From CBDFHB01 sp965250115 (lineage in GTDB: Bacteria; Acidobacteriota; Vicinamibacteria; Marinacidobacterales; SMYC01): a stretch of 64,000 nt of DNA. The DNA lies in contig CBDFNJ010000002.1 in the NCBI GenBank assembly GCA_965250115.1, positions 2,480,001-2,544,000 of the forward strand, written 5' to 3'. Position numbers and translations under genes: made by a program. Below the pieces are notes generated by a model that worked only from the letters and a program-made list of their open reading frames with translations, was not told the DNA's origin and did not search any database. Within the stretch, counting starts at the first letter, position 1, and each line of letters opens with the position of its first letter. Below are positions 48,681 through 57,155 of this stretch, piece after piece.

Positions 48681-48765
48681 GGCCCAACGACCCAGGTCAG
48701 CTGCGACCGGCGTCACCTAGCCTACTAATGTGTAGCGGGTCGTCAGCTGCACCTGACGTTATATA
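48681..48765 (-). repeat. attC site ending a preceding (cassette A) unit
   Basis: 85-bp palindrome. Minus-strand R'' TATATAAC (48765-48758), arms GTGCAGCTGACGACC and GGTCGCAGCTGACC, R' GTTGGGCC (48688-48681), which fits GTTRRRY. Shares the CAGCTG arm with the 47571 site. No matching TTATATA cassette start was found upstream, so cassette A is probably truncated. Confidence 0.8.
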
Positions 48766-49267
48766 GCTGTACGTCTCCCTTGTCACATGGGCGATCGGGG
48801 GCGAGGCTCGGTTGTTGCTTCAACTTACAGTCCTGCGATGAATGCTCTGCTATAGTCGTGGAACGTCATCTCTGTCCATATCCGTTTGGGTGGCGTTCGC
48901 GTCGCCCTGGGGATTCCACCTAAGAGCGCGAAGGACGGTTGAGCCTGGTGCTGGGCTCGGCTGATCGCTACTATCGCGCCCGGCTACGTCAACGACACCG
49001 CGTCGCTCGTCGGCTCGCTTCTGATTGGGTTCTCGTCACTGGAGGATTCTGACGCCAAACAAAATACGATTTCGCCATTTTGTTCTTGACAAGGTTCTGG
49101 AGGTGCCCGAAGCGAACGCGGTGGCCCGAACCAGGATATGCCTGTAGCCCGACGGGATGGGCCACAGCCAAGCGAAAGAGAAGAGGAGCGGCAAACGTCA
49201 TCGCGACCGGTGTTCGGCGGACATGAGGCACGTGAAGAAACAAGAAATCGTCGTGCTATAAGAAAGC
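48766..49267. other. About 500 bp without a supported gene, possible cassette A remnant
   Basis: It lies between the first attC and the HNH pseudogene. Short frames on both strands lack protein-like character. GCTATAAG at 49254-49261 could be a -10-like element for the HNH gene. Probably the residue of a cassette or of the mobile unit that brought the HNH gene. Confidence 0.4.
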
Positions 49268-49935
49268 ATGGCGAATCAAAAGGAACTGAAGTCGATTTCA
49301 GATGACGACTTGCTTTGTCGTCTGAAAGAGCTCACGAGGCGGTCTCGGCGCGTCGAGTCCGAGATGGTGGCACACATAGGTGAGGTGGACGAACGAAAGC
49401 TGTATGCGCGCGAAGCTTCGCCGTCGATGTTCGCATATTGCACCGACGTTCTGCACTTGTCCGAGTCCTATTTGCGTATTGCGGCGGCGCGGGCATCACG
49501 GAGACATCCCGTCCTACTGGTGATGTTGGCCGACGGGCGCCTTCACTTGAGCGGCATTGCCAAGCTCGCGCCGCACGTCACGCCAAACAACTGCGATTCC
49601 CTCCTCTCTCGCGCGGCCGGCGGTGGTGGCACCGCTGGCACCCGCGCGGTACAAGGTGCAGTTCACGGCGAGTGGTTCGCTCCGCGACAAGCTCGAGCGT
49701 CTGACCGGGCTCATGCGTTCCTCGATACCTGATGATGACCTGGCCGCACTCATCGAAGACGCCGTCACAGAGAAGCTCGAACGACTCGAATCCAGACGCT
49801 TTGCCGAGACCAAGGCGCCACGGAAGAAACCTGGAACACTCCGATACAAGGCCGTCGTCGCGTCATATCCCGGCTGCAGTCAGGAGAGCCGTTCGAAAAC
49901 GCGATCGCGACCAATGCACGTTTGTCGACGAAACG
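49268..49935 (+). pseudogene. Decayed HNH-endonuclease-type gene
   Basis: ATG 49268 opens MANQKELKSISDDDLLCRL... and HPVLLVMLADGRLHLSGI, the N-terminal part of a large HNH-nuclease family. Near 49620 an internal deletion shifts the frame to ARPAVVAPLAPARYKVQF and KLERLTGLMRSSIPDDDLAA; near 49830 a second shift leads to SSRHIPAAVRRAVRKRDRDQ and CTFVDE, the start of the HNH core. The gene is then cut off exactly at the sppA stop (49936), so the metal-binding HNH residues are missing. A non-functional remnant. Confidence 0.75.
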
Positions 49936-51696
49936 TCAGCGAATGTCGATGCTGTATGGCAGCAGGGCAAGTGGGTAACCGCTCTGAAGCATGCGCAGAA
50001 CCGGGGAACGCTCGTAGAGCTCTTGCGGATCGAGCAGGTCGAGTCCTATAGGCGTTCTTTCGCCCGTTAGGACCATCTTCGACAGGAGCGCCTCGAAGAT
50101 GCTCGGCTTCTCGGGAAAGATCCTGAGCTCCACCGTTGCGGTCTCCTCGAATCCGGCGCGCTCCTTGGCGAGGGCGAGCGCGCGATCGAGTCCGCCGAGC
50201 TCGTCGACCAAACCCAGGGCGAATGCCGCCTGACCCGACCACACCCTGCCGCGCGCCATCTCGTCGACTTCTTCAGTCGTTTTGTCCCTTGCCTCGGAGA
50301 CCCGCTCGAGAAAGGCTTGATAGCCGGATTCGATGATGGCATGCAGACGTTCGCGTTCCTCTTCGGTGAACGGGCGGCTGTCGGAGAAGAAGCTGGCGTT
50401 TTCGACGCTTTCGACTCCGTCCTTGTCGAAGCCGATCTTTTCGTAGAGGCCCGCGAGGTTGAATTTGCCGGCAAAGATTCCGATCGAGCCGGTGACCGTC
50501 GTGGCCTCCGCGACGATGGCATCCGACGCCGTCGCGATCCAATAGCCCCCCGAAGCGGCCACATTCGCCATCGATACGATGACGGGCTTCTTCTCCCGGG
50601 TCAGGGTTGCCTCACGCCAAATGACGTCCGAGGCTACGTCGCTGCCCCCGGGGCTGTCGATGCGAAACACCACGGCATCGATCGAATCGTCCTCCCTAAC
50701 GGCCTCGAAGGCCTCGGCAATGGTGTCCGAGCCCATCGTGCGACCGAAGACGGCGTCGTCGGAGCTTCCCCCGCCCGTAATCACGCCCAGACCGTAGATG
50801 ACAGCGATACGCGCGTCGGCTCCGAAAGTCGGCAGGCGGCTCGTCGCCTGCCGATAGCTCGAAACGGCGACCGTCTGGAAGCTTTCGGGTGATGCTCCCT
50901 CTGGCGCAAGACGGCGATGGACTTCATCGAGGTACTCGAGCCCGTCCACGAGTCCCGCTGCGAGGGCTTCTTCGGCCGTCAAAGGCCCTCGTGCCACGAG
51001 AGCACCTGCGTCGGAATCGCTCATCCCCCGCCCCTCGGCAGTCGCGACGACCAGCGCGTCGTGTACCGTGCCCACGAGCTCGCTCAGAACCTCTCGGCTC
51101 TCCTCACTCATGTCGCGTCGGAGAAAAACCTCGGGCGCGCTCTTGTAGGCTCCGATGCGCTCGAACTCCGCTTCGACGCCCAGTTTGTCGAGCGTGGACT
51201 TGATGTAGGTCAGCTCGGCCCGCACTCCTCTGAGATCTAGAACGGACCGCGGGTGCATGAAGATCTCGTCCGCGGCCGAAGCAAGGTAGTAGTCCCGGTT
51301 GGTGGCATATTCGATGAACGCGACGATCGGCTTGCCAGAGTCCTTGAAGTCCAGAAGCTGCGATCGGAGCTCGGCCGCCTGCGCCCAGCCGAGGCCGGTT
51401 GGGCGGACGTGGACGAAGAGCTTCTCGACGCGCTCGTCGCGCTTGGCGGCTTTGATCCCGAAAACGAGATCCCGGAAGACCATGCCCGCCGCGGGTGAGA
51501 ACGGCCCGCCCCAGGAGTAGAGTCGTTCCTCAGGATAGCGGTGCGCGAGATCGATGCCGACGATGGAGCCTGCGGAGAGGCTGGGTGCCGCGGGCTGCAT
51601 ACCTCGCAGGAAGAGGTAGATGCTTGCCATCATGAGCGTGACGAAGCCCACGAGGGCGAACAGAATCCAAAAGACCCAGCTTCTCTTGCTCGTCAT
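49936..51696 (-). CDS. sppA: Signal peptide peptidase SppA, 67K type
   Basis: 586 residues. N-terminal membrane helix (WVFWILFALVGFVTLMMASI), then two tandem S49 protease domains. The catalytic Lys lies in RIGAYKSAPEVFLRRDM and the nucleophile Ser in NVAASGGYWIATASDA, as in the Escherichia coli enzyme. It degrades leftover signal peptides in the membrane. The stop forms the junction with the mobile island. 11 nt separate it from the TPR gene upstream. Confidence 0.93.
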   Translation of the reverse strand: MTSKRSWVFWILFALVGFVTLMMASIYLFLRGMQPAAPSLSAGSIVGIDLAHRYPEERLYSWGGPFSPAAGMVFRDLVFGIKAAKRDERVEKLFVHVRPTGLGWAQAAELRSQLLDFKDSGKPIVAFIEYATNRDYYLASAADEIFMHPRSVLDLRGVRAELTYIKSTLDKLGVEAEFERIGAYKSAPEVFLRRDMSEESREVLSELVGTVHDALVVATAEGRGMSDSDAGALVARGPLTAEEALAAGLVDGLEYLDEVHRRLAPEGASPESFQTVAVSSYRQATSRLPTFGADARIAVIYGLGVITGGGSSDDAVFGRTMGSDTIAEAFEAVREDDSIDAVVFRIDSPGGSDVASDVIWREATLTREKKPVIVSMANVAASGGYWIATASDAIVAEATTVTGSIGIFAGKFNLAGLYEKIGFDKDGVESVENASFFSDSRPFTEEERERLHAIIESGYQAFLERVSEARDKTTEEVDEMARGRVWSGQAAFALGLVDELGGLDRALALAKERAGFEETATVELRIFPEKPSIFEALLSKMVLTGERTPIGLDLLDPQELYERSPVLRMLQSGYPLALLPYSIDIR

Positions 51697-51707
51697 CCTC
51701 TCGCGGT

Positions 51708-52436
51708 CTAGCTCTCGGTGGCGAACTCGAGCGCCTTGCTGCGCGCCATGGCATCACCGCGGAGCTGAGAATCCGGGTGTTCCGCGAGCATGCGCTCGTA
51801 ATGCTGCCGCGCTTGCTCCACGTTTCCGCCGCGCTCTTCCGCCTTCGCGAGCTCGAAGAGCAGATGATCCTTGGGCAGAGGATTCGCCGCGTCGTCAGCG
51901 AGACCACGGTAGATCTCGGCAGCCTCAGCATAGTCTTGCTTCCGCGCCTTCAGGGCTGCTAGAGACCTCGAGCCCAGGTAATAGAGGAGGTCGCGTTCCC
52001 CGGTGCGCAGCGACGTGAGCGAAGCCTCGGCGGCGTCCAGCTCATCGAGTGCCGCATGGCATAGCCCAACGTAATAAGCCGCGTGACGTGCCGGCTCATA
52101 GCTCGAGTAGTCCGTGGATATTTTCTGAAAAGCTTCGAGCGCCGTACGGTACTTCTGTTCTTGGCTCGCGACGCCGGGAAGACCGCTCGCAGTATCGCCG
52201 ATTTCCGTACCGACCTTCCCGTGGTACTGGTCGAGCGCTTCCGCGAGAAGGGCACTTGCGGTCTTGGCCTGTCGATCGCGATGGACATAGAGTCCGCCGA
52301 GGAGCAGGCCGGCTCCGACGACGAGGAGCGCGAGATTGACGACGTTCTTCCGGTTTTGGACGAACCAGCGCATCGCCAACTCGAGTCCCGAGATGAACTC
52401 GTCCTGTTTCAAATGACGTCGTTCCGAGCGTTTCAA
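51708..52436 (-). CDS. Membrane-anchored TPR protein (YfgM-like)
   Basis: 242 residues. A cytoplasmic start (MKRSERRHLKQDEFISGLE) precedes one membrane helix (VVNLALLVVGAGLLLGGLYV), then periplasmic helical repeats (ALEAFQKISTDYSSYEPARH, YYVGLCHAALDELDAAEASL, EEARQHYERMLAEHPDS-type). Resembles TPR_21/YfgM proteins, which assist envelope protein folding at the Sec translocon; the precise role is inferred. Probably co-transcribed with sppA. Confidence 0.78.
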   Translation of the reverse strand: MKRSERRHLKQDEFISGLELAMRWFVQNRKNVVNLALLVVGAGLLLGGLYVHRDRQAKTASALLAEALDQYHGKVGTEIGDTASGLPGVASQEQKYRTALEAFQKISTDYSSYEPARHAAYYVGLCHAALDELDAAEASLTSLRTGERDLLYYLGSRSLAALKARKQDYAEAAEIYRGLADDAANPLPKDHLLFELAKAEERGGNVEQARQHYERMLAEHPDSQLRGDAMARSKALEFATES

Positions 52437-52567
52437 GCAGGCGACCTCCAGCCACTCAGTCTCTCTCCCCGTTCCTCCCGTGTCAACTCACGAAGAAGGG
52501 ACAAGGGACTATAGTAAGGTTATCTCCCGACTGGAGATCTTGCGCCGAGACTAGCCTTCGCACGACA

Positions 52568-53044
52568 ATGCGCCGTGGAACCAGAAAGCAAGCGGAAGCG
52601 TAAGAGTCGATTCTTCCGGGCCTGCTCTTCGGCCTCTTCCTCGGATGGCTCAGCGCCAGCCTGGCGCCCAAGTCCTGGCAGGCCTACATACCCGATGCGC
52701 TTCGACCCGGAGGTCAGGTCGACGGAGTGGTGCTCGAGAAGTCCACCGAGACCGACCGTCTCCTTCTGAAGCTCACCACCGAGCAGGGAATGATTCTCGC
52801 GACCTTCAGCGAGCGACAGGAAGAAATCGACCTACTCGTCGAGGACGGGGATACGGTGACGATCCGCGTTCAACGCTACGAACCCTTCCTCGAGGATCCC
52901 CCCATCGAGCGGGTTCGGAAACCGACCGCCCCGGAGACGCCGTCGCCACCAGCGGAATTGTCGGAGCCGGCGTCGGAGCCCGAGAGAGATGAGCAGGAGG
53001 ATGTGGTAACGACGAGCATCCCCGAGGCCGCTGAGCCACCCTAG
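52568..53044 (+). CDS. Small membrane protein, N-terminus disturbed by TAA or frameshift
   Basis: The in-frame reading from ATG 52568 gives MRRGTRKQAEA, then TAA at 52601-52603, then an open frame ESILPGLLFGLFLGWLSASL (membrane helix) and a soluble domain (DRLLLKLTTEQGMILATF, EDGDTVTIRVQRYEP), ending in a Pro/Glu-rich tail. Alternatively, GTG 52575 leads KRKRKSRFF into the helix by a one-base shift near 52617. Automated calling may only find GTG 52727. Function unknown; convergent with the MscS gene. Confidence 0.5.
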
Positions 53045-53057
53045 CCTTGGGACACTC

Positions 53058-54764
53058 TTATTCGGGACCCCGCGTCGGGGAGCTTCCCGGCAGGTAGCTC
53101 ACTTTCCGACCGTCTATCTCGAGCTCAGGCCCGCTGGGTCGAGACAGAATCCCCTGGGGACCAAAGGCTTCGACGGCCGCAGCCATCTCCTCTGGACTGC
53201 GTGCCTTTCCGACGGGTCGCGGGGCATCTTTGTAGAAACTGTCCACGTGCACCGTTTGTGTGGGGAAGGCGAACTCGACGCCGAGCTCCTCCGCGAGGCG
53301 CAAAATCTCGAGGAAGAAGTTGTGCTTCTCGCGAAGCTCTTCACTCCAGTTCGAGACGTCCAGAAAGCAATAGACGAGAACGTTCAGAGAGAAGTTACCG
53401 AAGCCGTTGAAGTGAATTTCGTAGAAGTCCTTCCTCATGTATTGGTTCGCAACGATGATCGCTCGAATCCCTTGCACGAAGGCGTCCATCTGTTCCGACG
53501 TCGTGCTGTAGGTGACTCCGAGCACCTGCTTGATTCGTCGGTAGCGCCGAAGTCCCATGTTGTCGATGCCCGAAGAGGCGATCTTGGAGTTCGGAATGGT
53601 GACCACGGAATTGTAGAAGGTGCGCACCCTTGTCGAACGAAACCCTACTTCCTCGACGGTGCCCTCCACACCGTCCGTAATGATCCAGTCGCCGACTTGA
53701 AACGGCTTGTCCGCGAAGATCGTGATGGAACCGAAGAAATTCGCCAACGTCTCCTGAGCCGCGAGGGCTACGGCTAGTCCACCAATCCCGAGACCAGCAA
53801 GCACCGATGTCACCGAGTAGCCGTAGTTCTGAATGACGGCAATGATTCCAATGGTGAAGGCGAAGACTTTCAGAGTCTTCTTCAGAAGCGGTACGAGCTG
53901 GTCGTCCAGCTTCGTATCGGTCGTCTCCGTCAGTCCGCTCAGGTAGTCACAGAGGACATCCACGGCGTTAAAGCTGAGCCAGATCATACTGCCTGCGATC
54001 ATCAGCTCGAGCGCCAGGTTGATGACCACGTTCACTCGCACCGGAAGCTGCAGGTCGGCGTAGAAGAGCATCAGGACGATCGTCATGACGAGGAAGCTGA
54101 CCGGGCGAACCGTCCGAGCGACGAGCTTTTCGTCCCACCGAAGCGGGCTCCTAACGACGAGAACGACGGCGAGCCGACGGAGAAAGAACTCGACCGTCTT
54201 TCGAATCACGAGACCGAGCAATAATAAGAGGAAGACCCCGGCGAGCTGCCATAGGGCGACGCCCGCGACGGTGTTCTGGAAAAAGGGTGGCAGGTGGCCG
54301 ATGAGCCACTGCGCCGCGCCGGTGAAGGTCGCTCCGTAGAGCTCCGGGATCGCACTGAGCGTTGCGCGCGAGAAGAGCCACCGATCCGAGACCCGGACGA
54401 GCTCGACTCCCGGCAGCCGGGCCGGAAAGATCGTAAATCGGGCGTCGTCCGTCGTTGGGTCCACGTAGTCTGGGTCGTTGGGCACCGTTTCGAGCAAGAC
54501 GAGTAAGCCGCGCGCGTCCATGACAGCCTTGAGCTGCCGCGCGAGCTCGCGCCTTCTCGCTTCGGAGAGCCCGGGTTGGATCGCGAAGGCTTCCGCTGCG
54601 ATGGCCATGTCGACGGTCGGCGGGTTCTGCCATTTGAGAAAGTTGTCTAGCGCGCGTCGTGGAGTGGCGAGACGCGTCTCGACGCTTCCGCTCTGCCCCT
54701 CGGCCGCCGCACCCGCGATGATTCCGAGCAACCCGACGAAACAGACTCTCACTACAGACTTCAT
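53058..54764 (-). CDS. Large mechanosensitive channel, MscS family
   Basis: 568 residues. Signal peptide (MKSVVRVCFVGLLGIIAGAAA), an extra periplasmic domain of about 160 residues, four or five membrane helices, then the pore/beta domain GGLAVALAAQETLANFFGS and IFADKPFQVGDWIITDGVEG, and a C-terminal alpha/beta domain. MscS channels release solutes on hypo-osmotic shock. ATG 54764 has a good ribosome site (GAGGAGAGG) and the signal peptide; the longer in-frame start at 54863 is unlikely. Confidence 0.88.
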   Translation of the reverse strand: MKSVVRVCFVGLLGIIAGAAAEGQSGSVETRLATPRRALDNFLKWQNPPTVDMAIAAEAFAIQPGLSEARRRELARQLKAVMDARGLLVLLETVPNDPDYVDPTTDDARFTIFPARLPGVELVRVSDRWLFSRATLSAIPELYGATFTGAAQWLIGHLPPFFQNTVAGVALWQLAGVFLLLLLGLVIRKTVEFFLRRLAVVLVVRSPLRWDEKLVARTVRPVSFLVMTIVLMLFYADLQLPVRVNVVINLALELMIAGSMIWLSFNAVDVLCDYLSGLTETTDTKLDDQLVPLLKKTLKVFAFTIGIIAVIQNYGYSVTSVLAGLGIGGLAVALAAQETLANFFGSITIFADKPFQVGDWIITDGVEGTVEEVGFRSTRVRTFYNSVVTIPNSKIASSGIDNMGLRRYRRIKQVLGVTYSTTSEQMDAFVQGIRAIIVANQYMRKDFYEIHFNGFGNFSLNVLVYCFLDVSNWSEELREKHNFFLEILRLAEELGVEFAFPTQTVHVDSFYKDAPRPVGKARSPEEMAAAVEAFGPQGILSRPSGPELEIDGRKVSYLPGSSPTRGPE

Positions 54765-54928
54765 GCCTCTCCTCACGCGACCTTGTGTCATCAAGACGGC
54801 CCTTTCTTTGCCACGGAAACTATGTGCCATGAGAGCCCAGGGCGCAAGATCCAGAGGATACAATTGCAGATGCAGCTATCATGCCGCGAGCCCTTCCCTG
54901 CGTTGGGCCGTTTTACAGCGAGAACGTT

Positions 54929-55963
54929 ATGACTATCTTCGTCACTTCCGTATTGATCGTTTTGGTCGTCTCGGCGATCTGTTCGCTCACCGAAGCGGCG
55001 CTCTACTCGGTGAGACTGCCCTATGCGCGTCGTCTCGGCGAGTCCGGGAGCAGCGCGGGCTGGCTTCTGCAGAAGTTCAAGCTCAACATGGAGAGACCCA
55101 TAGCCGCCATTCTCATCCTCAACACGGCCGCCAATACGGCGGGAGCGGCCGTCGCGGGAGCCCAGGCAGGCCATCTCTTCGGGGATCGGATCGTCATTCT
55201 CTTTTCCGTTGCCTTCACCCTAACCGTTCTGTTCTTTTCCGAGATCATTCCCAAGATCCTGGGAGTCACTTACAACCGTCCCATAGCCCGATATTTCGCG
55301 GTGCCCCTCAACTGGTTGATGACGATTCTCCACCCCATGATTTGGCTCGTCGAGGGAGTCGCGAGATCGCTCCAGCCCGAGAATCCGCACATCGCTTTTC
55401 CCGAGGAAGAGGTGCGCCAGGTCGCGATCCTGAGCGCGGAAGAGGGCAGTATTCTGGAGTCCGAGGCCGAGCTCGTAAAGAACGCCCTTGCGCTCGATCA
55501 GGTCACCGCCCGGGACATCATGACGCCCCGGCCCGTCATCCAGACACTCGCGAGCGGAACGACCGTCCGCGTCGCGAGCAACGAGATCACGGACTGGACC
55601 TACTCGCGAATTCCCGTTTGCGCGTCGGAAGATCCCGATCGCTGGATCGGAATCGCCCTTTCGCGGGATATCCTCGCCGCGCTCGCCCACGACGAATTCG
55701 ACCGCACGGTCGGGAGTCTCGCACGACCCATTGATTTCGTACCCGAGTCAATGCGAGGGCACCTGTTGTTGAGACAGTTCCTCAACACCAAGAGGCTTCT
55801 TTCCGGTGTCGTCGACGAATACGGGAGCATCGTCGGCATCGTCACTCTGGAAGATGTGCTGGAGTCGATCATTGGTCACGAGATCATGGACGAGGTGGAC
55901 GTCACGGCGGACCTGCAGGCACTCGCGAAGCGCAGGAAGAAGCGGGAGGATCCAAGTCCATGA
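54929..55963 (+). CDS. CNNM/CorC-type membrane protein with CBS pair
   Basis: 344 residues. DUF21/CNNM membrane domain (SAICSLTEAALYSVRLPYAR, AILILNTAANTAGAAVAGAQ, LFFSEIIPKILGVTYNRPIA), then the two CBS domains (DIMTPRPVIQTLASGTTVRV, VVDEYGSIVGIVTLEDVLE). Relatives transport or regulate Mg2+ or other divalent cations. The C-terminal CorC_HlyC domain is absent. ATG 54929 (MTIFVTSVL) fits the family start; the longer frame from 54881 is doubtful. Confidence 0.88.
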   Translation: MTIFVTSVLIVLVVSAICSLTEAALYSVRLPYARRLGESGSSAGWLLQKFKLNMERPIAAILILNTAANTAGAAVAGAQAGHLFGDRIVILFSVAFTLTVLFFSEIIPKILGVTYNRPIARYFAVPLNWLMTILHPMIWLVEGVARSLQPENPHIAFPEEEVRQVAILSAEEGSILESEAELVKNALALDQVTARDIMTPRPVIQTLASGTTVRVASNEITDWTYSRIPVCASEDPDRWIGIALSRDILAALAHDEFDRTVGSLARPIDFVPESMRGHLLLRQFLNTKRLLSGVVDEYGSIVGIVTLEDVLESIIGHEIMDEVDVTADLQALAKRRKKREDPSP

Positions 55964-56396
55964 CAGAGGGCGACCGCCTTATCGTCGGGCCGGGACTTCG
56001 GCGCGGGCGCCTTCCTTGCCTTCGGCGGGGTTGTCGTAGATCCGATAGGTCGGATAGGCGAAATCGATGTCGTCGCACTCCGCGAATCGCTCCAGAATCT
56101 CCTCCGAGATTGTCTGTTCGGTGCCCCTTCGGTTTCGCGGCTCGCACAAATATCGAATCGTCAGCAATACCCCGCTGTCCGCGATCTTGGTATAGACCAC
56201 GGGCGACAAGTGCGTGTAGAAGATCATGAACTTCCGTGCCGCTCGGCGCACACTCTCCTCCGCCGCCCGCGACAGCGGGTCCGCGTCCCTCTTCGCTATC
56301 TCCGTCAAGATCTCCTTCGCTTTGCTCCAATTGCTCTCGAAGGTTACGAGCACCGGTATCTCGTTCCAGATGTACGCGAATCCGGTCGAGTAATTC

Positions 56397-57053
56397 ATTG
56401 AGGTAAACCCCCGGCTCTGCCGGGGTGACTCCCAGAGGTTTGACCGTGTAAGGAAGTAGGAAAGAAAGTCCTCCTTGGAAAGCGCGAACTTCCAAACAAG
56501 GAGGACTACCAAGGTGAAAGAATACAAGAGCCTATCCCACACACGATGGGACTGCAAATATCACGTTGTGTTCATCCCGAAGTACCGAAGGAAGAAGATG
56601 TATGGTGCAATCAGAACGCATCTGGGAAAGATTCTCCACGAGCTGGCGAAACAAAAAGAGGCCCGGATTCTGGAGGGCCACTTGATGTCGGACCACGTCC
56701 ACATGTGCATCAGCATCCCACCGAAGTTTGCGGTGTTGAACGTGGTGGGGTTCATCAAAGGCAAGAGTGCGATCTCGGTGGCACGGAACTTCCGCGGACG
56801 CAGACGCAACTTCACCGGCGAAAGCTTCTGGGCACGCGGTTACTTCGTGTCGACCGTAGGCTTGGACGAAGAGATGGTCCGCAAGTACATTCGTGACCAA
56901 GAGCAGGAGGACCAACGTCTGGACCAGCTGAATATGGACTGGTCGGGCTCGTAGTTGGGGAGCAAGATCGACCCCTTTAGGGGGCTCATGAACAGCCCCT
57001 TTGAGGGGCTCTTATGAATAGGCCCCCGGCTTTGCCGGGGGTCACTTTAACTT
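56397..57053 (+). mobile_element. IS200/IS605-family element, single tnpA
   Basis: About 657 bp, bounded by subterminal hairpins CCCCGGCTCTGCCGGGG (near 56409-56425) and CCCCCGGCTTTGCCGGGGG (near 57023-57041), with no terminal inverted repeats and no target duplication, as for HUH transposons. Boundaries were set by restoring the interrupted mscS frame (GCG-AAT-TAC). Confidence 0.8.
56514..56954 (+). CDS. tnpA: IS200/IS605-family transposase TnpA (HUH Y1)
   Basis: 146 residues. Begins VKEYKSLSHTRWDCKYHVVF; the metal-binding HUH motif is in SDHVHMCISIPP; the catalytic Tyr is in MVRKYIRDQE. It nicks and joins single-stranded ends at the hairpins. GTG 56514 is chosen because of the family start and the upstream AAGGAGG. 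It looks intact, so the element may be active. No tnpB is present. Confidence 0.88.
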   Translation: MKEYKSLSHTRWDCKYHVVFIPKYRRKKMYGAIRTHLGKILHELAKQKEARILEGHLMSDHVHMCISIPPKFAVLNVVGFIKGKSAISVARNFRGRRRNFTGESFWARGYFVSTVGLDEEMVRKYIRDQEQEDQRLDQLNMDWSGS

Positions 57054-57089
57054 GCCTGCGCCTCCTGAAAGACCTTCCCGTTGGGGATG

Positions 57090-57097
57090 TGAATCAC
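57090..57097 (+). repeat. 8-bp target duplication, left copy
   Basis: TGAATCAC, identical to 58558-58565, directly flanks the IS256-like element. Confidence 0.9.
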
Positions 57098-57144
57098 GGG
57101 GATGTCCCGGCCGCTGTTGAATTTGGTCGGGTAGCGGCGGCACC
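57098..57144 (+). repeat. IS256-like element, left inverted repeat
   Basis: 47 bp, pairing with 58514-58557. Differences are a few substitutions and a 3-nt length difference. Confidence 0.85.
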
Positions 57145-57155
57145 TGCGAATACTC

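Noticed and set aside
46733..49267. CRISPR array or tRNA-linked genomic island
   Set aside because: The repeated elements are palindromic attC-like sites with different lengths and unequal spacing; no tRNA or CRISPR repeat-spacer pattern was seen anywhere in the window.
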